Source: Kitasatospora sp. GAS204B
GTDB taxonomy: Bacteria > Actinomycetota > Actinomycetes > Streptomycetales > Streptomycetaceae
Length of the DNA: 64,000 nt
NCBI RefSeq assembly: GCF_029892155.1
Contig: NZ_JARZAG010000014.1
Coordinates: 124,001 to 188,000 of the forward strand
Reading direction: 5' to 3'
The translations under genes were made by a program, and so were the position numbers. This document shows positions 8,834 through 17,983 of this stretch, in pieces. Within the stretch, counting starts at the first letter, position 1; the number at the start of each line of letters is the position of its first letter. The notes under the pieces are model-generated. The model had not been told where the DNA came from and searched no databases. It saw nothing but the letters and a program-made list of their open reading frames with translations.

Positions 8834-9735
8834 TGGCCACCGAGGCACACCCCGATGCATACCCGACTCCGCAGTCTCCCGAGGACGGGCCCCCGGAGGT
8901 CCATGCGGAAGCCCCTCCGCTCCAGGAATCCGGTGAAGAGGCCGACCTTCACGACACGGTGCCGCAGTCCGATCTACCGGCCGATCAGGAGCGCATCGAC
9001 TTCCTGATGGAACTGGCCTCAGACGACGATGCCCAAGAATCTGATGACGAGGACGACGCCACCGACCTCGAAGACATCAGCCCCGGCGAGGACGAGGACG
9101 ACGAGGACGAGGATGACGAGGACGAGGATGACGAGGACGACGCGTCCACGGCGTTCTTGGTAGGCAAGGTCGTCTCGCTGGAGAGCGTTATCGACCAGCA
9201 GGCGGAGGAGTTGGAGGCCGTGACCTCGGCCCTCAACACCGTGATCGGCCATATCGAGACGCTCTACCAGGGCCAGCAGCAGGGACAGCCCGCGCAGGAC
9301 GACGACAAGGCGCAACCCTGCCGCTGGTCCTGGCGGTACGCCAGCGAAGAAAACGCCACTGACCTGTGGCGCGAGCTGAGGGACTTCGTCGACTGGCTCA
9401 ACAGCCGTTACTCGCTCGACTCGGAACGCCAGATCCCGCCGTGCTGGTACCGCCACTCCATCGCTGTGGAGGAGCTCACCGCTCTGATGGTCTCGTGGAC
9501 CAACGCCTACTTCGGGCCCGACACCCCGCGCGACGACCTGCTCGCCTGGCACTCCTACTGGCTCTGGCCCTGCCTGGACCGCCTGCCAGAGCGTGCCGGC
9601 TGGCAGCGCTGCAAGTCCAGCGGACACGTCGCCCGGTCCGCTGTCATCAATCCGACCGACAGTGGTTTCGAGGACTTCACTGGGCAGGCCGAGGCCTCGG
9701 ATGAGATCGCCGAGCCCGCTCAGGAGGCCTTGTAG
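8833..9735 (+). CDS. acidic DUF4913-like protein of the transfer locus
   Basis: The frame is open from 8758, but ATG 8833 has a GGGAGG site at 8822-8827 and overlaps the previous stop, giving 300 residues. The N-terminal half is extremely acidic, with an Asp/Glu tract encoded by an imprecise 9-base DNA repeat at about 9086-9140. A short coiled-coil-like segment follows, then a compact Trp-rich C-terminal domain (about 165-280) with WRELRDFVDWL, CWYRHSIAVEEL and WHSYWLWPCLDRL blocks. Trp-rich domains of this kind match my recollection of DUF4913, found near actinobacterial plasmid genes. The role is unknown. The acidic arm could bind a basic partner such as a relaxosome protein or cargo. Confidence 0.7.
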   Translation: MATEAHPDAYPTPQSPEDGPPEVHAEAPPLQESGEEADLHDTVPQSDLPADQERIDFLMELASDDDAQESDDEDDATDLEDISPGEDEDDEDEDDEDEDDEDDASTAFLVGKVVSLESVIDQQAEELEAVTSALNTVIGHIETLYQGQQQGQPAQDDDKAQPCRWSWRYASEENATDLWRELRDFVDWLNSRYSLDSERQIPPCWYRHSIAVEELTALMVSWTNAYFGPDTPRDDLLAWHSYWLWPCLDRLPERAGWQRCKSSGHVARSAVINPTDSGFEDFTGQAEASDEIAEPAQEAL

Positions 9736-9804
9736 ACCTTGAGCCGTAACAGGGCCGCCGCAGACCTGGTGGTGGCGTTCGGCCCGGAGAGGACGTGAGC
9801 ACAG

Positions 9805-11403
9805 ATGACTGTTCCCCCCAACCCGTCGGCCGAGACGGATCGCAATCAACTTCTACTGCAGGGGATGGAACGAATAGCGCGGGCCACCGAGGAGTACTCG
9901 ATCGCCCGCGGCAACTCGGCCAGGTCCATCCACCTCAGTTTTGCCGGAGCCAGGGTTGTCATCGGCGGTATCGCCGGCGCCACGTCCCTGCTGGTGCCGC
10001 CGGCGGCGGTTGCTGTCGCTCCTGTCGCCGGCGCCGTCAACTTCGGCCTGGGGGTGGCGTCAAAAAAAATCGTTGACACGGAATTTGATCAGGCGGCCGA
10101 CAACTTCACCAAGAACACGAATCTGATTGTCCGGGATATCGATCAGCTCCGCTTCTCGGCCGTCCTGGCGGAGAATGCGACTAAAATACAGCTTCTGGCG
10201 GTCAAATACGGCCAGGATCCCACTGCCGACCCCGAACACGCAACGGCGGTCGGGGAGCCTGTCAATTTTATCGCCAGAAGAATCCTGGAAGACCCGGAAA
10301 AACATGGGATCGATTTCGACATCACGCTGTCAACCGTGGTGGGGTACTGGCGCGAGGGTACGAAGAAAATCCCGGAGATCTCCGAAAAAGAACAACTGAA
10401 AGCCATTGGATTCGCCACCGCAGGAACCGCCGCATCAAATATTCCGTACGGTGGAAACGTCGCCGGAAGCCTCGTTAGCGCCGCTGAGGGAATGTATACG
10501 ATCAGAGGCAGGGAAAACTCTCTTTCCGAGTCTCTCCAGGCTGTTGAAAACGGCATAAGATCGGCTACGAAATTTGTTCAAGAGACACTGCCGGCCGTCT
10601 ATGCCCGAAACACTGAGGCGGCGGAAATTGTCAGCCAGTACGAGCGCATGAACCACCGGGAACCAACCAACCTCATGTTGTCCCGGAGTTACAGCCGCTT
10701 TGCGTCCAAGCCTTCGCCCGCGACAGATTCAGAAATCGATGCCAAGCTCGATGCTAATGTCGACACACCTCCGCCCGTGCCCCCCAGGAGCGGCGACCTG
10801 ACGCGGTCCCTGACCAGGCAGACAAAGAGCGCCGTCGATCAAACTACGAGCAAGATCCGTGCACTGGGGCAGACCGCTGCAACCAAGGCATCTGAAGCCG
10901 TCAGCGATGAAGGCACCATTGGTACTGTCGCAGCCACAGCCACCTCTGTCGGCGGAAGCCTTGCCAGCTCGGTGGCCAGCAACATCCCGATCGCCAATCT
11001 GGCCCTCGCAGCGTTCACCGTGGCGCAGGTGGGGCCGAATATTGTCGCCGCCGTGCACGACGCACGGGCAGAGCACACGAAGAACGCAGAATTCAAGTAC
11101 GACACCGAGAAGAACGTCGGGCTCACCACTCAGGGGTTCGACGACATCCAGAAACATATCGCGAAGCCGGCGCTTCAAGACATCTCCGGGCTACGAGGAA
11201 GCCTCGAGGAGGGACTACGGAAGCTGGCGGAGGAGAAAGCAGGTTACACGCCCCCGGAGCCGGAAGCGGAACCTCCCGGGTCACGGTCGCCGACCCCTCC
11301 GGCCTTCCCCCGCACCGGCGGCGGGCAGGACAATCCTCCAGGGCATCGGCAGGACCCGCCGCCTCCGCCTCCTCGGTCATCTCCGCCTACTCCGAAGCCG
11401 TGA
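9805..11403 (+). CDS. large protein with glycine-rich hydrophobic patches and proline-rich tail, function unknown
   Basis: I do not recognise this 532-residue protein. Residues 45-90 form a Gly/Ala/Val-rich hydrophobic hairpin. The middle is charged and helical. A second Ala/Ser/Val hydrophobic stretch lies near 385-425, and the tail (from about 480) is almost pure Pro/Gly/Arg/Ser. Base composition from about 10060 to 10700 is visibly lower in GC than its neighbours, including an A8 run at 10062-10069 coding Lys-Lys, so recent acquisition is likely. It follows the transfer genes in the same direction. The hairpins plus disordered tail would suit a membrane-interacting cargo or accessory of the secretion system, which is inference only. 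Confidence 0.6.
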   Translation: MTVPPNPSAETDRNQLLLQGMERIARATEEYSIARGNSARSIHLSFAGARVVIGGIAGATSLLVPPAAVAVAPVAGAVNFGLGVASKKIVDTEFDQAADNFTKNTNLIVRDIDQLRFSAVLAENATKIQLLAVKYGQDPTADPEHATAVGEPVNFIARRILEDPEKHGIDFDITLSTVVGYWREGTKKIPEISEKEQLKAIGFATAGTAASNIPYGGNVAGSLVSAAEGMYTIRGRENSLSESLQAVENGIRSATKFVQETLPAVYARNTEAAEIVSQYERMNHREPTNLMLSRSYSRFASKPSPATDSEIDAKLDANVDTPPPVPPRSGDLTRSLTRQTKSAVDQTTSKIRALGQTAATKASEAVSDEGTIGTVAATATSVGGSLASSVASNIPIANLALAAFTVAQVGPNIVAAVHDARAEHTKNAEFKYDTEKNVGLTTQGFDDIQKHIAKPALQDISGLRGSLEEGLRKLAEEKAGYTPPEPEAEPPGSRSPTPPAFPRTGGGQDNPPGHRQDPPPPPPRSSPPTPKP

Positions 11404-11633
11404 CGGTGTGGGTCGCCGGGGTGTGCCCGCGGACGCGAGGAAACCCGCCTCCCCGCCACGGACCGTCCACACGATGCACGCAGCCGGACAGGGACAACGA
11501 GAACGCGGGCGACTAGTCGCGTATCCAACACCGTCCGGGACGCGCGCACTGATCAGACCTGGGCCGAAGGCTCACCCCTGATCACTTAATTGGAACGGTG
11601 CGAAGGCGGGTGCGTGGCTGGGTTGTCGTGTGT

Positions 11634-12323
11634 TCAGCTGGACCGGCCTTGGCGGCTGGGCGGCGTGGCGGGTGCGTGGCGCAGCCCGGCGTCGCGGACC
11701 AGCAGGGCGGCTTGGACGCGGTTGCCCACGTCGAGCGAGGTGAGGATGCGGCTGACGTGGGCCTTGACGGTGCTTTCGCGCATGCCCAGGCCGTCGGCGA
11801 TCTCGGCGTTGGTGGCGCCATCGGCCAGCAGCGACAGGACATCGGTCTCGCGGGGAGTGAGGGTGGCGATGCGGGCCTGGGCGATCTGGGCGTGCGGCCG
11901 GGCGGTGTGGTGGTAGCGGTCGATCAGGTGGCGTGCGGCTGTGGGGTGGAGCATGGCGCTGCCGGACATGACGAGGTGGACGGCACGCAGGATCTCGGCG
12001 GGGTCGGTGTCCTTGAGGAGGAAGCCGTCTGCGCCGGCGGCGAGCGCGTCGTAGACGTAGACCTCCACGTCGAAGGTCGTCAGGGTGATCACGTGCGGCG
12101 GACGGGGCAGGGCCCGCAGCTTCTTGATGGCGGATATCCCGTCGAGGCGGGGCATGCGTACGTCCATGAGCACGACGTCCGGGGTGTGGGCGGCGGCGAG
12201 TTCCTGGGCCTGCAGGCCGTCGCCTGCCTGGGCGACGACGGTGATGTCGAGGTCGCTGGCGAGGAGGTCGGCCAGGCCGAGGCGGACCAGTGCGTCGTCG
12301 TCGACGATCATTGCGCGGATCAT
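11634..12323 (-). CDS. NarL/LuxR-family response regulator
   Basis: The protein has 229 residues from ATG 12323, whose codon overlaps the kinase stop (ATGA). The receiver domain has the acidic pocket DDD at 8-10, the phospho-acceptor Asp54 (LMDVRMPRLDG) and a conserved Lys near 104. The C-terminal helix-turn-helix is of LuxR type (LTPRETDVLSLLADG through STVKAHVSRIL). An upstream in-frame Met at 12380 would add 19 residues inside the kinase gene and is less likely. With the kinase it forms a DesK/DesR-like two-component pair. No target is evident; the direct neighbours are the transfer locus and a gene-free stretch. Confidence 0.92.
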   Translation of the reverse strand: MIRAMIVDDDALVRLGLADLLASDLDITVVAQAGDGLQAQELAAAHTPDVVLMDVRMPRLDGISAIKKLRALPRPPHVITLTTFDVEVYVYDALAAGADGFLLKDTDPAEILRAVHLVMSGSAMLHPTAARHLIDRYHHTARPHAQIAQARIATLTPRETDVLSLLADGATNAEIADGLGMRESTVKAHVSRILTSLDVGNRVQAALLVRDAGLRHAPATPPSRQGRSS

Positions 12324-13456
12324 GCGGGCACGTCCTTGCCGCGCTGCTGGGAACAGGGGATGTGGGCGTGCAGGAACCACCTGCCGTCGGCGGGTCCGGC
12401 GGCGAACCGTCCGCCGAGCGCGGTGACCCGCTCGGCCAGGCCGTTCAGGCCGTGACCGCCGCCGGGGGCGGTGGTGGGCTGGCAGGAGTCTTGCGGCAGC
12501 TTGTTGTTGATCTCCACCGTCGTGGGCTTGTATGTCACATCCACCTGCACCGGTTCATGGGGGGCGTGCTTGCGGGCGTTGGTCAGCCCTTCCTGGACGA
12601 GCCTGAGCACTGCCAGGTGGTGGGCCGCGGGTACGGCCTGGGAGTCGCCTTCGATCTGCGTGTTGATGATCTGTCCTGCCGCGCGTGCTTCGTCGACGAG
12701 TGTGGAGATCCCCCTGAGGGCGGGCGGTGCGACGGTGTTGGGCGCCTGGTTGGGGCAGCGCAGGGCACTGAGGACTTCGCGCAGGTCGTTGAGGGCCGCG
12801 GTGGAGGCTGACCGCAGGATGGTCAGCCGTTCGGCCACCGGCTCGGGCAGGTCCGCGCGTGCGGCCAGGACACCGGTGTGGAGGGCGATCAGGCTCAGAT
12901 GGTGGGCCAGGACATCGTGCATCTCGGCCGCGATCCGGGCCCGTTCCGTCAACTTCTCCTGCCGCGCGCGCAGTTCGCGCTCGGTACGTAAGTGTTCGAT
13001 CTGGGCGGCCAGGGCGGCGATCAGGCGCCGCCGTCCTCCTGCCCATAGTCCCAGCGCAAAGGAGAGGGCGACCAGGAGGGCCGGACCGTAGGGCCGCGCG
13101 GTCCACAGGCTCTGGTCCGGGTCGAGGTAGGCGTTTCCGATCATTGCCACGGCTGCGCATAACGCGCCGAGGTTGCTGCGGTTCCGGGCCGCGAGGTGGA
13201 AGAGCATGATCAACAGAGGCAGCACGACTCCCACCACCGCGGCGAGCACGGCAAGGGCGACGACCCGGCGGGGCATCGAGCGGCGCAGTGGCAGTGCCAG
13301 GCTGGCCGCGATGGCCAGCCACAGTGCGAGGTGGGCCGGAATGTCGGCGCCGACGTGCTGGGCGTTGCTCACCGACAGCATCCCGATGACAGCCACGAGC
13401 GGTACATCGGCCCAGAGGGGCCACTGTGTCGGAAGAGTCGGCGTTGGGGTGTTCAC
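12320..13456 (-). CDS. HisKA_3-type sensor histidine kinase
   Basis: The protein has 378 residues from a GTG start. Four to five membrane helices fill residues 15-145 with little extracytoplasmic sequence, so the signal is probably sensed in the membrane. The dimerisation/phosphotransfer helix carries EMHDVLAHHLS with His180, and the ATPase part has EGLTNARKHA (N box) and GGGHGLNGLAERV (G box). Codon 156 (12989-12991) is TTA, so translation may depend on tRNA-Leu(UAA). The stop overlaps the regulator start. An intramembrane-sensing kinase of this shape often responds to envelope stress or antibiotics, but nothing here fixes the stimulus. Confidence 0.92.
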   Translation of the reverse strand: MNTPTPTLPTQWPLWADVPLVAVIGMLSVSNAQHVGADIPAHLALWLAIAASLALPLRRSMPRRVVALAVLAAVVGVVLPLLIMLFHLAARNRSNLGALCAAVAMIGNAYLDPDQSLWTARPYGPALLVALSFALGLWAGGRRRLIAALAAQIEHLRTERELRARQEKLTERARIAAEMHDVLAHHLSLIALHTGVLAARADLPEPVAERLTILRSASTAALNDLREVLSALRCPNQAPNTVAPPALRGISTLVDEARAAGQIINTQIEGDSQAVPAAHHLAVLRLVQEGLTNARKHAPHEPVQVDVTYKPTTVEINNKLPQDSCQPTTAPGGGHGLNGLAERVTALGGRFAAGPADGRWFLHAHIPCSQQRGKDVPA

Positions 13457-14706
13457 CCATCCATACTAAGTGGCCGAGTAGCGCACTCCCCCATCCACCA
13501 GCCATGTCATTATTCGACTTTCGTCGGTGAGTCGTGTCGCATTCCGGAGGCCGCCTGGCGATCACCTGGCCTGTAAGGTCAGTTGAATGATTTCGATGGT
13601 CGAGATGACACTGGAAGGCTTCTCAGGCCACCCCAACGGTCGTCCTCATTATTTTCTCAGAAACAGCTCTGCCGCGCTCCCTTGGGGATGGGGAGCGGAA
13701 TATGCCTCTCGTCGGCAGTGGCCCGCTGGCGGGGCGCAGCGGCCGAGGTGGTCCGGGTGTACTGGCAGGGCGGGCAGGCGGCTTTGCGATGGCATGAGTC
13801 GGCGGCACATGGTGGGGGCAGGCGCTGCCCGCCGCTGCGGCTGGGCCGGGTTGGGATTCGCTGCTCGGAGCGGCAGCGGTTGGGGAGGCGGTTCGTGTGT
13901 TCCGGCCTGGTGGGCCGGCGTCCCCTTTCGCGTGGCGATCGATGCCGGCCGTGGGGGTGCGGGCATCGGGTGCGTCCGGGGAGGACAGCCGGAAATACCG
14001 ATGGAGCTCTCGGCGGCGGCCGGGGCGCCCTGCCCCGGCATGCCCACTGCTCTCCAGGGCCTGCGGGGTGAGGGGCTGTTGGCACGGGCCGGTTTCCAGC
14101 CGGCCGGGGCGCCCGGGACGGGGCAGGTGCGAATTCCTGAGCGGGGGATCGTGCGGAGCGGTGTCCGTTTTGGTGTCTCTATCGGCCTGACCACGTTGCA
14201 AGCCACGCGGGACGCTCGGGGTTTGATTCCGGGTGGGAACGCCGTGAATCGACAGGAGATCGCGGCCGGAAATCGCGGCGGCGTCCAGGTCTCGTGGGGG
14301 AGGCCGGAGAATATCCAGACCGGTGCGCGGGAGCTGACCGAGATCTCCCGTGGCTGCGTGAGCGATTTCTCCAGCGGCTGTGGTCCGGGCTGCCGGGGCG
14401 GTCTCGTGCTCGGAGCGCACGGGGGGCTACCCGGCTCAGCACCACCGCCGGTGTCTATGCGCCCGCAGCCCTGCGGTGGCCGGCCGCTGGGCCATCGCCT
14501 CTCGGCCAGCGACCCAGCGCCGAGCGGCGCACCGCGCCATGGGCTGGACCACCAGGCTCGCACCAGGGGACTCCTGCGGGCGATCGCCCACGACGCAGGG
14601 GGGCCAGGACAAACGCCGGCCGCCTTGGGGATGCGCGAGTTCCTGTGCCGTCAGCAGGCGGAGCCCAGTTGCCCAGTTCGACCGGTGCCGCTGGCGGAGG
14701 TTCGGT
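13457..14706. other. 1.25 kb stretch without a credible gene
   Basis: Long open frames exist on both strands (for example 13587-14714 plus and 13623-14420 minus), but their translations are Arg/Pro/Gly-rich with no domain, and codon third positions lack the strong G/C bias of real genes nearby. I read it as non-coding or decayed DNA. Its 3' end supplies the GGAGG site (14696-14700) of the sigma factor gene. Confidence 0.55.
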
Positions 14707-15396
14707 GTGGATGACAAGCAGTTGACCGCGCTGGCTCTGGCCGCTGGCGAAGGATGTCCCCAAGACGTGGAGGCGTTCGTGCGAGCCACTCAACGTGATG
14801 TGTGGCAGTTCATCGCCTATCTCACCGACGCCGAATCCGCTGACGATCTGGCCCAGGACACTTTCCTGCGAGCCTTGAGAGGACTGCCCGGCTTCGCCGG
14901 ACGCTCCTCGGCGCGCACCTGGCTGCTGTCGATAGCCCGGCGCACGGTCGTGGACCGCTACCGCCGCAGTGCGACCCGCCCGCAGTTGGTGTTCGGGGAT
15001 GCTGCTGCGGAGGTGCAACTGCACGAACCGTCAAGGTTCGAGGACCACGTGGTGCTGGTCGATCTGCTGACCTTCGTGCCCCAGCAGCGACGTGAGGCCT
15101 TCGTCCTCACCCAGGTGATCGGCCTCAGCTATGCCGAGGCCGCCGCCGTGTCCGGGTGCGCGCTGGGAACGGTGCGATCGAGGGTCGCCCGGGCCCGCGC
15201 CCAACTCCTTACGCTGCTGCACTCGGAGGAGGACGCGGTCGGCGCCCAGGTGCAGGAGCGCGTCGCGCGCCTCGGGCAGGCGCCAGGCAGGGATGCTGTG
15301 CACCGGCGCTCCCGGCCCGCGCTGACCGAGCCCTTCAGCCTGCCCGCTGCTGTCTGCTCGCCGGGCGCGCGGACCCCCTTTCCGGAGATCGCGTGA
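14707..15396 (+). CDS. ECF-type RNA polymerase sigma factor
   Basis: The GTG at 14707 lies six bases after GGAGG (14696-14700), so I take it as the start (229 residues) instead of the longer open frame from 14380. Region 2 is seen in VRATQRDVWQFIAYL, DDLAQDTFLRALRGLPGFAG and SSARTWLLSIARRTVVDRYRR. Region 4 is seen in LPQQRREAFVLTQ-like sequence, GLSYAEAAAVSGCALGTVRSRVARARAQL. About 50 residues of Arg/Pro-rich tail follow region 4, longer than usual. No anti-sigma gene is adjacent; instead the stop overlaps a small membrane protein gene, which overlaps copA. The sigma factor may therefore respond to metal or envelope stress through the membrane protein. Confidence 0.88.
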   Translation: MDDKQLTALALAAGEGCPQDVEAFVRATQRDVWQFIAYLTDAESADDLAQDTFLRALRGLPGFAGRSSARTWLLSIARRTVVDRYRRSATRPQLVFGDAAAEVQLHEPSRFEDHVVLVDLLTFVPQQRREAFVLTQVIGLSYAEAAAVSGCALGTVRSRVARARAQLLTLLHSEEDAVGAQVQERVARLGQAPGRDAVHRRSRPALTEPFSLPAAVCSPGARTPFPEIA

Positions 15397-15608
15397 TGTC
15401 GGCAACCGAGCATGACGCTTGCCTCTGGGGCCCGGCACGGCCGGGGCCCCTTCTGCTCGCCTTCCTGCTGCTCGGCGCCTGCTATGGGGTGTGCCGGACC
15501 GTAGGCCCACCCATACCTGATCTGGTCGGCTTGAGGCAGACGCCGCTCACCGGTGACATGCCGGGTATGGGGTTGCGGGAGCTGGCGTCTGCACAGGCGG
15601 CGCGATGA
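15396..15608 (+). CDS. 70-residue single-span membrane protein between sigma factor and copper ATPase
   Basis: The ATG at 15396 overlaps the sigma factor stop (TGATG), and its own stop overlaps the ATPase start (ATGA at 15605-15608). This double coupling is the main reason to accept so short a gene. The translation begins MSATEHDACLWG, has one hydrophobic helix (about residues 17-33, LLLAFLLLGACYGVC) and an extracytoplasmic-type tail with GDMPGMGL, which could bind copper through Met. It has no resemblance to a standard zinc-binding anti-sigma factor, but its position between sigma factor and ATPase is where an anti-sigma or metal sensor would be expected. Function unknown. Confidence 0.6.
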   Translation: MSATEHDACLWGPARPGPLLLAFLLLGACYGVCRTVGPPIPDLVGLRQTPLTGDMPGMGLRELASAQAAR

Positions 15609-17923
15609 GCCTTCGCGCTGGACCAGGCACGGCTGGCAGTCCCCGGCAGCTGGTGACAACCGACCTGCAGGTGGGTGGCATGACCTGCGCGGCCTGCGTG
15701 TCGCGGGTGGAGAAGAAGCTGGGCCGCCTTACAGGTGTCAGCGCCGGGGCCAACCTGGTCACCGGCCGCGTGCGGGTGTTGCACCCGGCGACCGTCTCCG
15801 TGGCCGACCTGGTCACCGCGGTGCAGGACGCGGGGTACACCGCCCAGGCACTCATTGAGCCGGCTCCGACGACCGAGGCGCCGCACGACCCTGAGGAGAA
15901 GCTGCGCCTGCTCCTGGTCGTTGTGACGGCCGTACCGGTGATCGCCGTCTCGATGGTGCCAGCGCTGCAGCTGCGCGGCTGGCAGTGGGCCTGCTTCCCG
16001 CTGGCCGCTTTCGTGGTGACGATCGGATCCTCCACCTTCCACACACGGGCCTGGCGCGGGCTTCGCCATGCCACCGCGACGCAGGACACCCTGGTGAGCC
16101 TGGGCGTCCTGGCCTCCTTCGGCTGGTCGGCATACGCGCTCTTGTTCGGCGCGGCCGGCACCCTGGGGATGCGGATGCCGTTCTCGCTCTCCGCCGACCC
16201 GGGTGCGGGCGCCCACCTGCACTTGGAGGCGGCAGTGGGGGCGCCGCTGTTCGTGCTGTGCGGTAGGTTCCTGGAACGGCGGGCCAGGGCCAGCAGCAGC
16301 TCCGCACTGCGGGCCCTGGCCGAACTGGGCGCGAAAGACGTCTGGTTGAGCGAGGACGGCCTCGAGCGGCTGATCCCCATCGGACACTTGCTGCCAGGCC
16401 AGCAGTTCGTGGTGCGACCAGGCGAGAGGATCGCCACCGACGGCGTGGTGGTGCAGGGAAGCTCGACACTCGATGCGAGCATGCTGACCGGTGAAAGCAG
16501 ACCGGTGCCAGCCCGCATCGGCGACCGGGTGTGCGGCGGGACACTCAACCTCGAGGGCGTACTCCTGGTGCGCGCCGAAGCCATCGGCGCCGACACCCAA
16601 CTCGCCCGCATCACTGCCCTGGTGGCCCAGGCCCAGGCTGGCAAGGCCCGCGCGCAGCACCTGGCCGACACGGTCGCCGGCGTGTTCGTTCCGCTCGTGC
16701 TGGGCATCTCGCTCTGCGTACTCGGATTCTGGCTGGGCACCGGGGCCGGGGCCCAGCAGGCGCTGACAGCCGCGATCGCGGTGCTGGTGGTCGCCTGCCC
16801 CTGCGCGATCGGACTTGCCACGCCCACCGCGCTGCTCGCCGCCATCGGGCGCGGAGCGGAACTCGGCATCCTCGTACGGGGGCCACAGGTGCTGGCGAGC
16901 CTGCGCCGCGTCGACACCGTGGTCCTGGACAAGACCGGCACCCTGACGACCGGCCAGATGCGCCTCGCCTCCCAGGCGGTGGTCTGCGGGGTCGAGCTCG
17001 GTGAGGTGCTACGACTGGCCGGCGCCGTCGAGCGTCCCTCCGAGCACCCCCTCGGCCAGGCCCTGGCCACAGCAACGGGGCTGCCGCTGCCCCCGGTCTC
17101 GGGGTTCCGGATGGTACCCGGTCTCGGTGTCCAGGGCATGGTGGAGGGCACGTGGGTGCGGGTGATCCGCCCCGACGCCACCGACCTACCCCAGGCTCTG
17201 CGTGAGGCGCGCACACGCGCCGAGGAGGCCGGCCACACGCCCGTGGCGGTGGAGCTGGACGGGGAGCCGGCCGCCCTCCTCGCGGTTGGCGACGCGCTGC
17301 GCCCCAGCAGCTACCGTGCTGTGCACCTGCTGCGCGGCATGGGCCTGGAGACCATCCTGGCGACCGGGGACCGGCTGGGTGCCGTCAGGTCCGTCGCCGA
17401 GAGGCTGGGCATCAGCGAGATCCACGCGGGCACCTCCCCCGAGGGCAAGGCCGAGCTGGTGAAGGAGCTGCAGGCGGGCGGGCGCACGGTCGCCGTGGTG
17501 GGAGACGGGGTGAACGACGCGATCGCGCTGGCCGCAGCGGATCTCGGCATCGCCCTAGGCTTCGGCACCAACGCCGTGATCGGTGCGGCCGGGGTGATTC
17601 TGGCGCGCGGCGACATCGAGTTGCTGGTGGCCGCGGTACGTCTGGCCCGGCGCACCGCGGCCACCATCCGCACCAACCTCGTGTGGGCCTTCGGCTACAA
17701 CGCAGCCCTCATCCCACTGGCCGCGGCAGGACTGCTCAACCCCATGATCGCCGCGCTCGCCATGTCGGCCAGCTCACTACTGGTCATAGGCAACAGCCTG
17801 CGCCTGCGCACCTGGCAACCCACTCGGCACAGCCAGGCCGTAGTGCACACCCGGCGCCCGGGTCGAGCCATCACACCTGCCTGGCGCCCCTGTTCCAGGC
17901 CGGCAGCTCCCCCTGATCGCTAG
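15605..17923 (+). CDS. copA: P1B-type copper-transporting ATPase
   Basis: The protein has 772 residues. One N-terminal heavy-metal domain with GMTCAAC (Cys28, Cys31) precedes eight membrane helices. Residue landmarks are TGES in the actuator loop, CPC near 398-400 in the sixth helix (ACPCAIGLATPTALL), the phosphorylation site DKTGTLTTG near 441, the SEHPLG motif and GDGVNDAIALAAADLGIALG. The CPC plus GMTCAAC combination points to Cu(I) export from the cytoplasm. It is the third gene of a set coupled by ATGA overlaps after the sigma factor and small membrane protein, so the sigma factor likely controls copper tolerance. The basic, Pro-rich end may be an extension. Confidence 0.92.
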   Translation: MSLRAGPGTAGSPRQLVTTDLQVGGMTCAACVSRVEKKLGRLTGVSAGANLVTGRVRVLHPATVSVADLVTAVQDAGYTAQALIEPAPTTEAPHDPEEKLRLLLVVVTAVPVIAVSMVPALQLRGWQWACFPLAAFVVTIGSSTFHTRAWRGLRHATATQDTLVSLGVLASFGWSAYALLFGAAGTLGMRMPFSLSADPGAGAHLHLEAAVGAPLFVLCGRFLERRARASSSSALRALAELGAKDVWLSEDGLERLIPIGHLLPGQQFVVRPGERIATDGVVVQGSSTLDASMLTGESRPVPARIGDRVCGGTLNLEGVLLVRAEAIGADTQLARITALVAQAQAGKARAQHLADTVAGVFVPLVLGISLCVLGFWLGTGAGAQQALTAAIAVLVVACPCAIGLATPTALLAAIGRGAELGILVRGPQVLASLRRVDTVVLDKTGTLTTGQMRLASQAVVCGVELGEVLRLAGAVERPSEHPLGQALATATGLPLPPVSGFRMVPGLGVQGMVEGTWVRVIRPDATDLPQALREARTRAEEAGHTPVAVELDGEPAALLAVGDALRPSSYRAVHLLRGMGLETILATGDRLGAVRSVAERLGISEIHAGTSPEGKAELVKELQAGGRTVAVVGDGVNDAIALAAADLGIALGFGTNAVIGAAGVILARGDIELLVAAVRLARRTAATIRTNLVWAFGYNAALIPLAAAGLLNPMIAALAMSASSLLVIGNSLRLRTWQPTRHSQAVVHTRRPGRAITPAWRPCSRPAAPPDR

Positions 17924-17983
17924 CCGGCTGCTTTCCGACGAAGGCCGCCACCTGGCGGCTTCCCGCACCAGAGATTCAAAACT

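Noticed and set aside
13587..14714. 375-residue open frame on the plus strand
   Set aside because: No domain, Arg/Gly-rich, weak codon bias; several overlapping frames are equally open.
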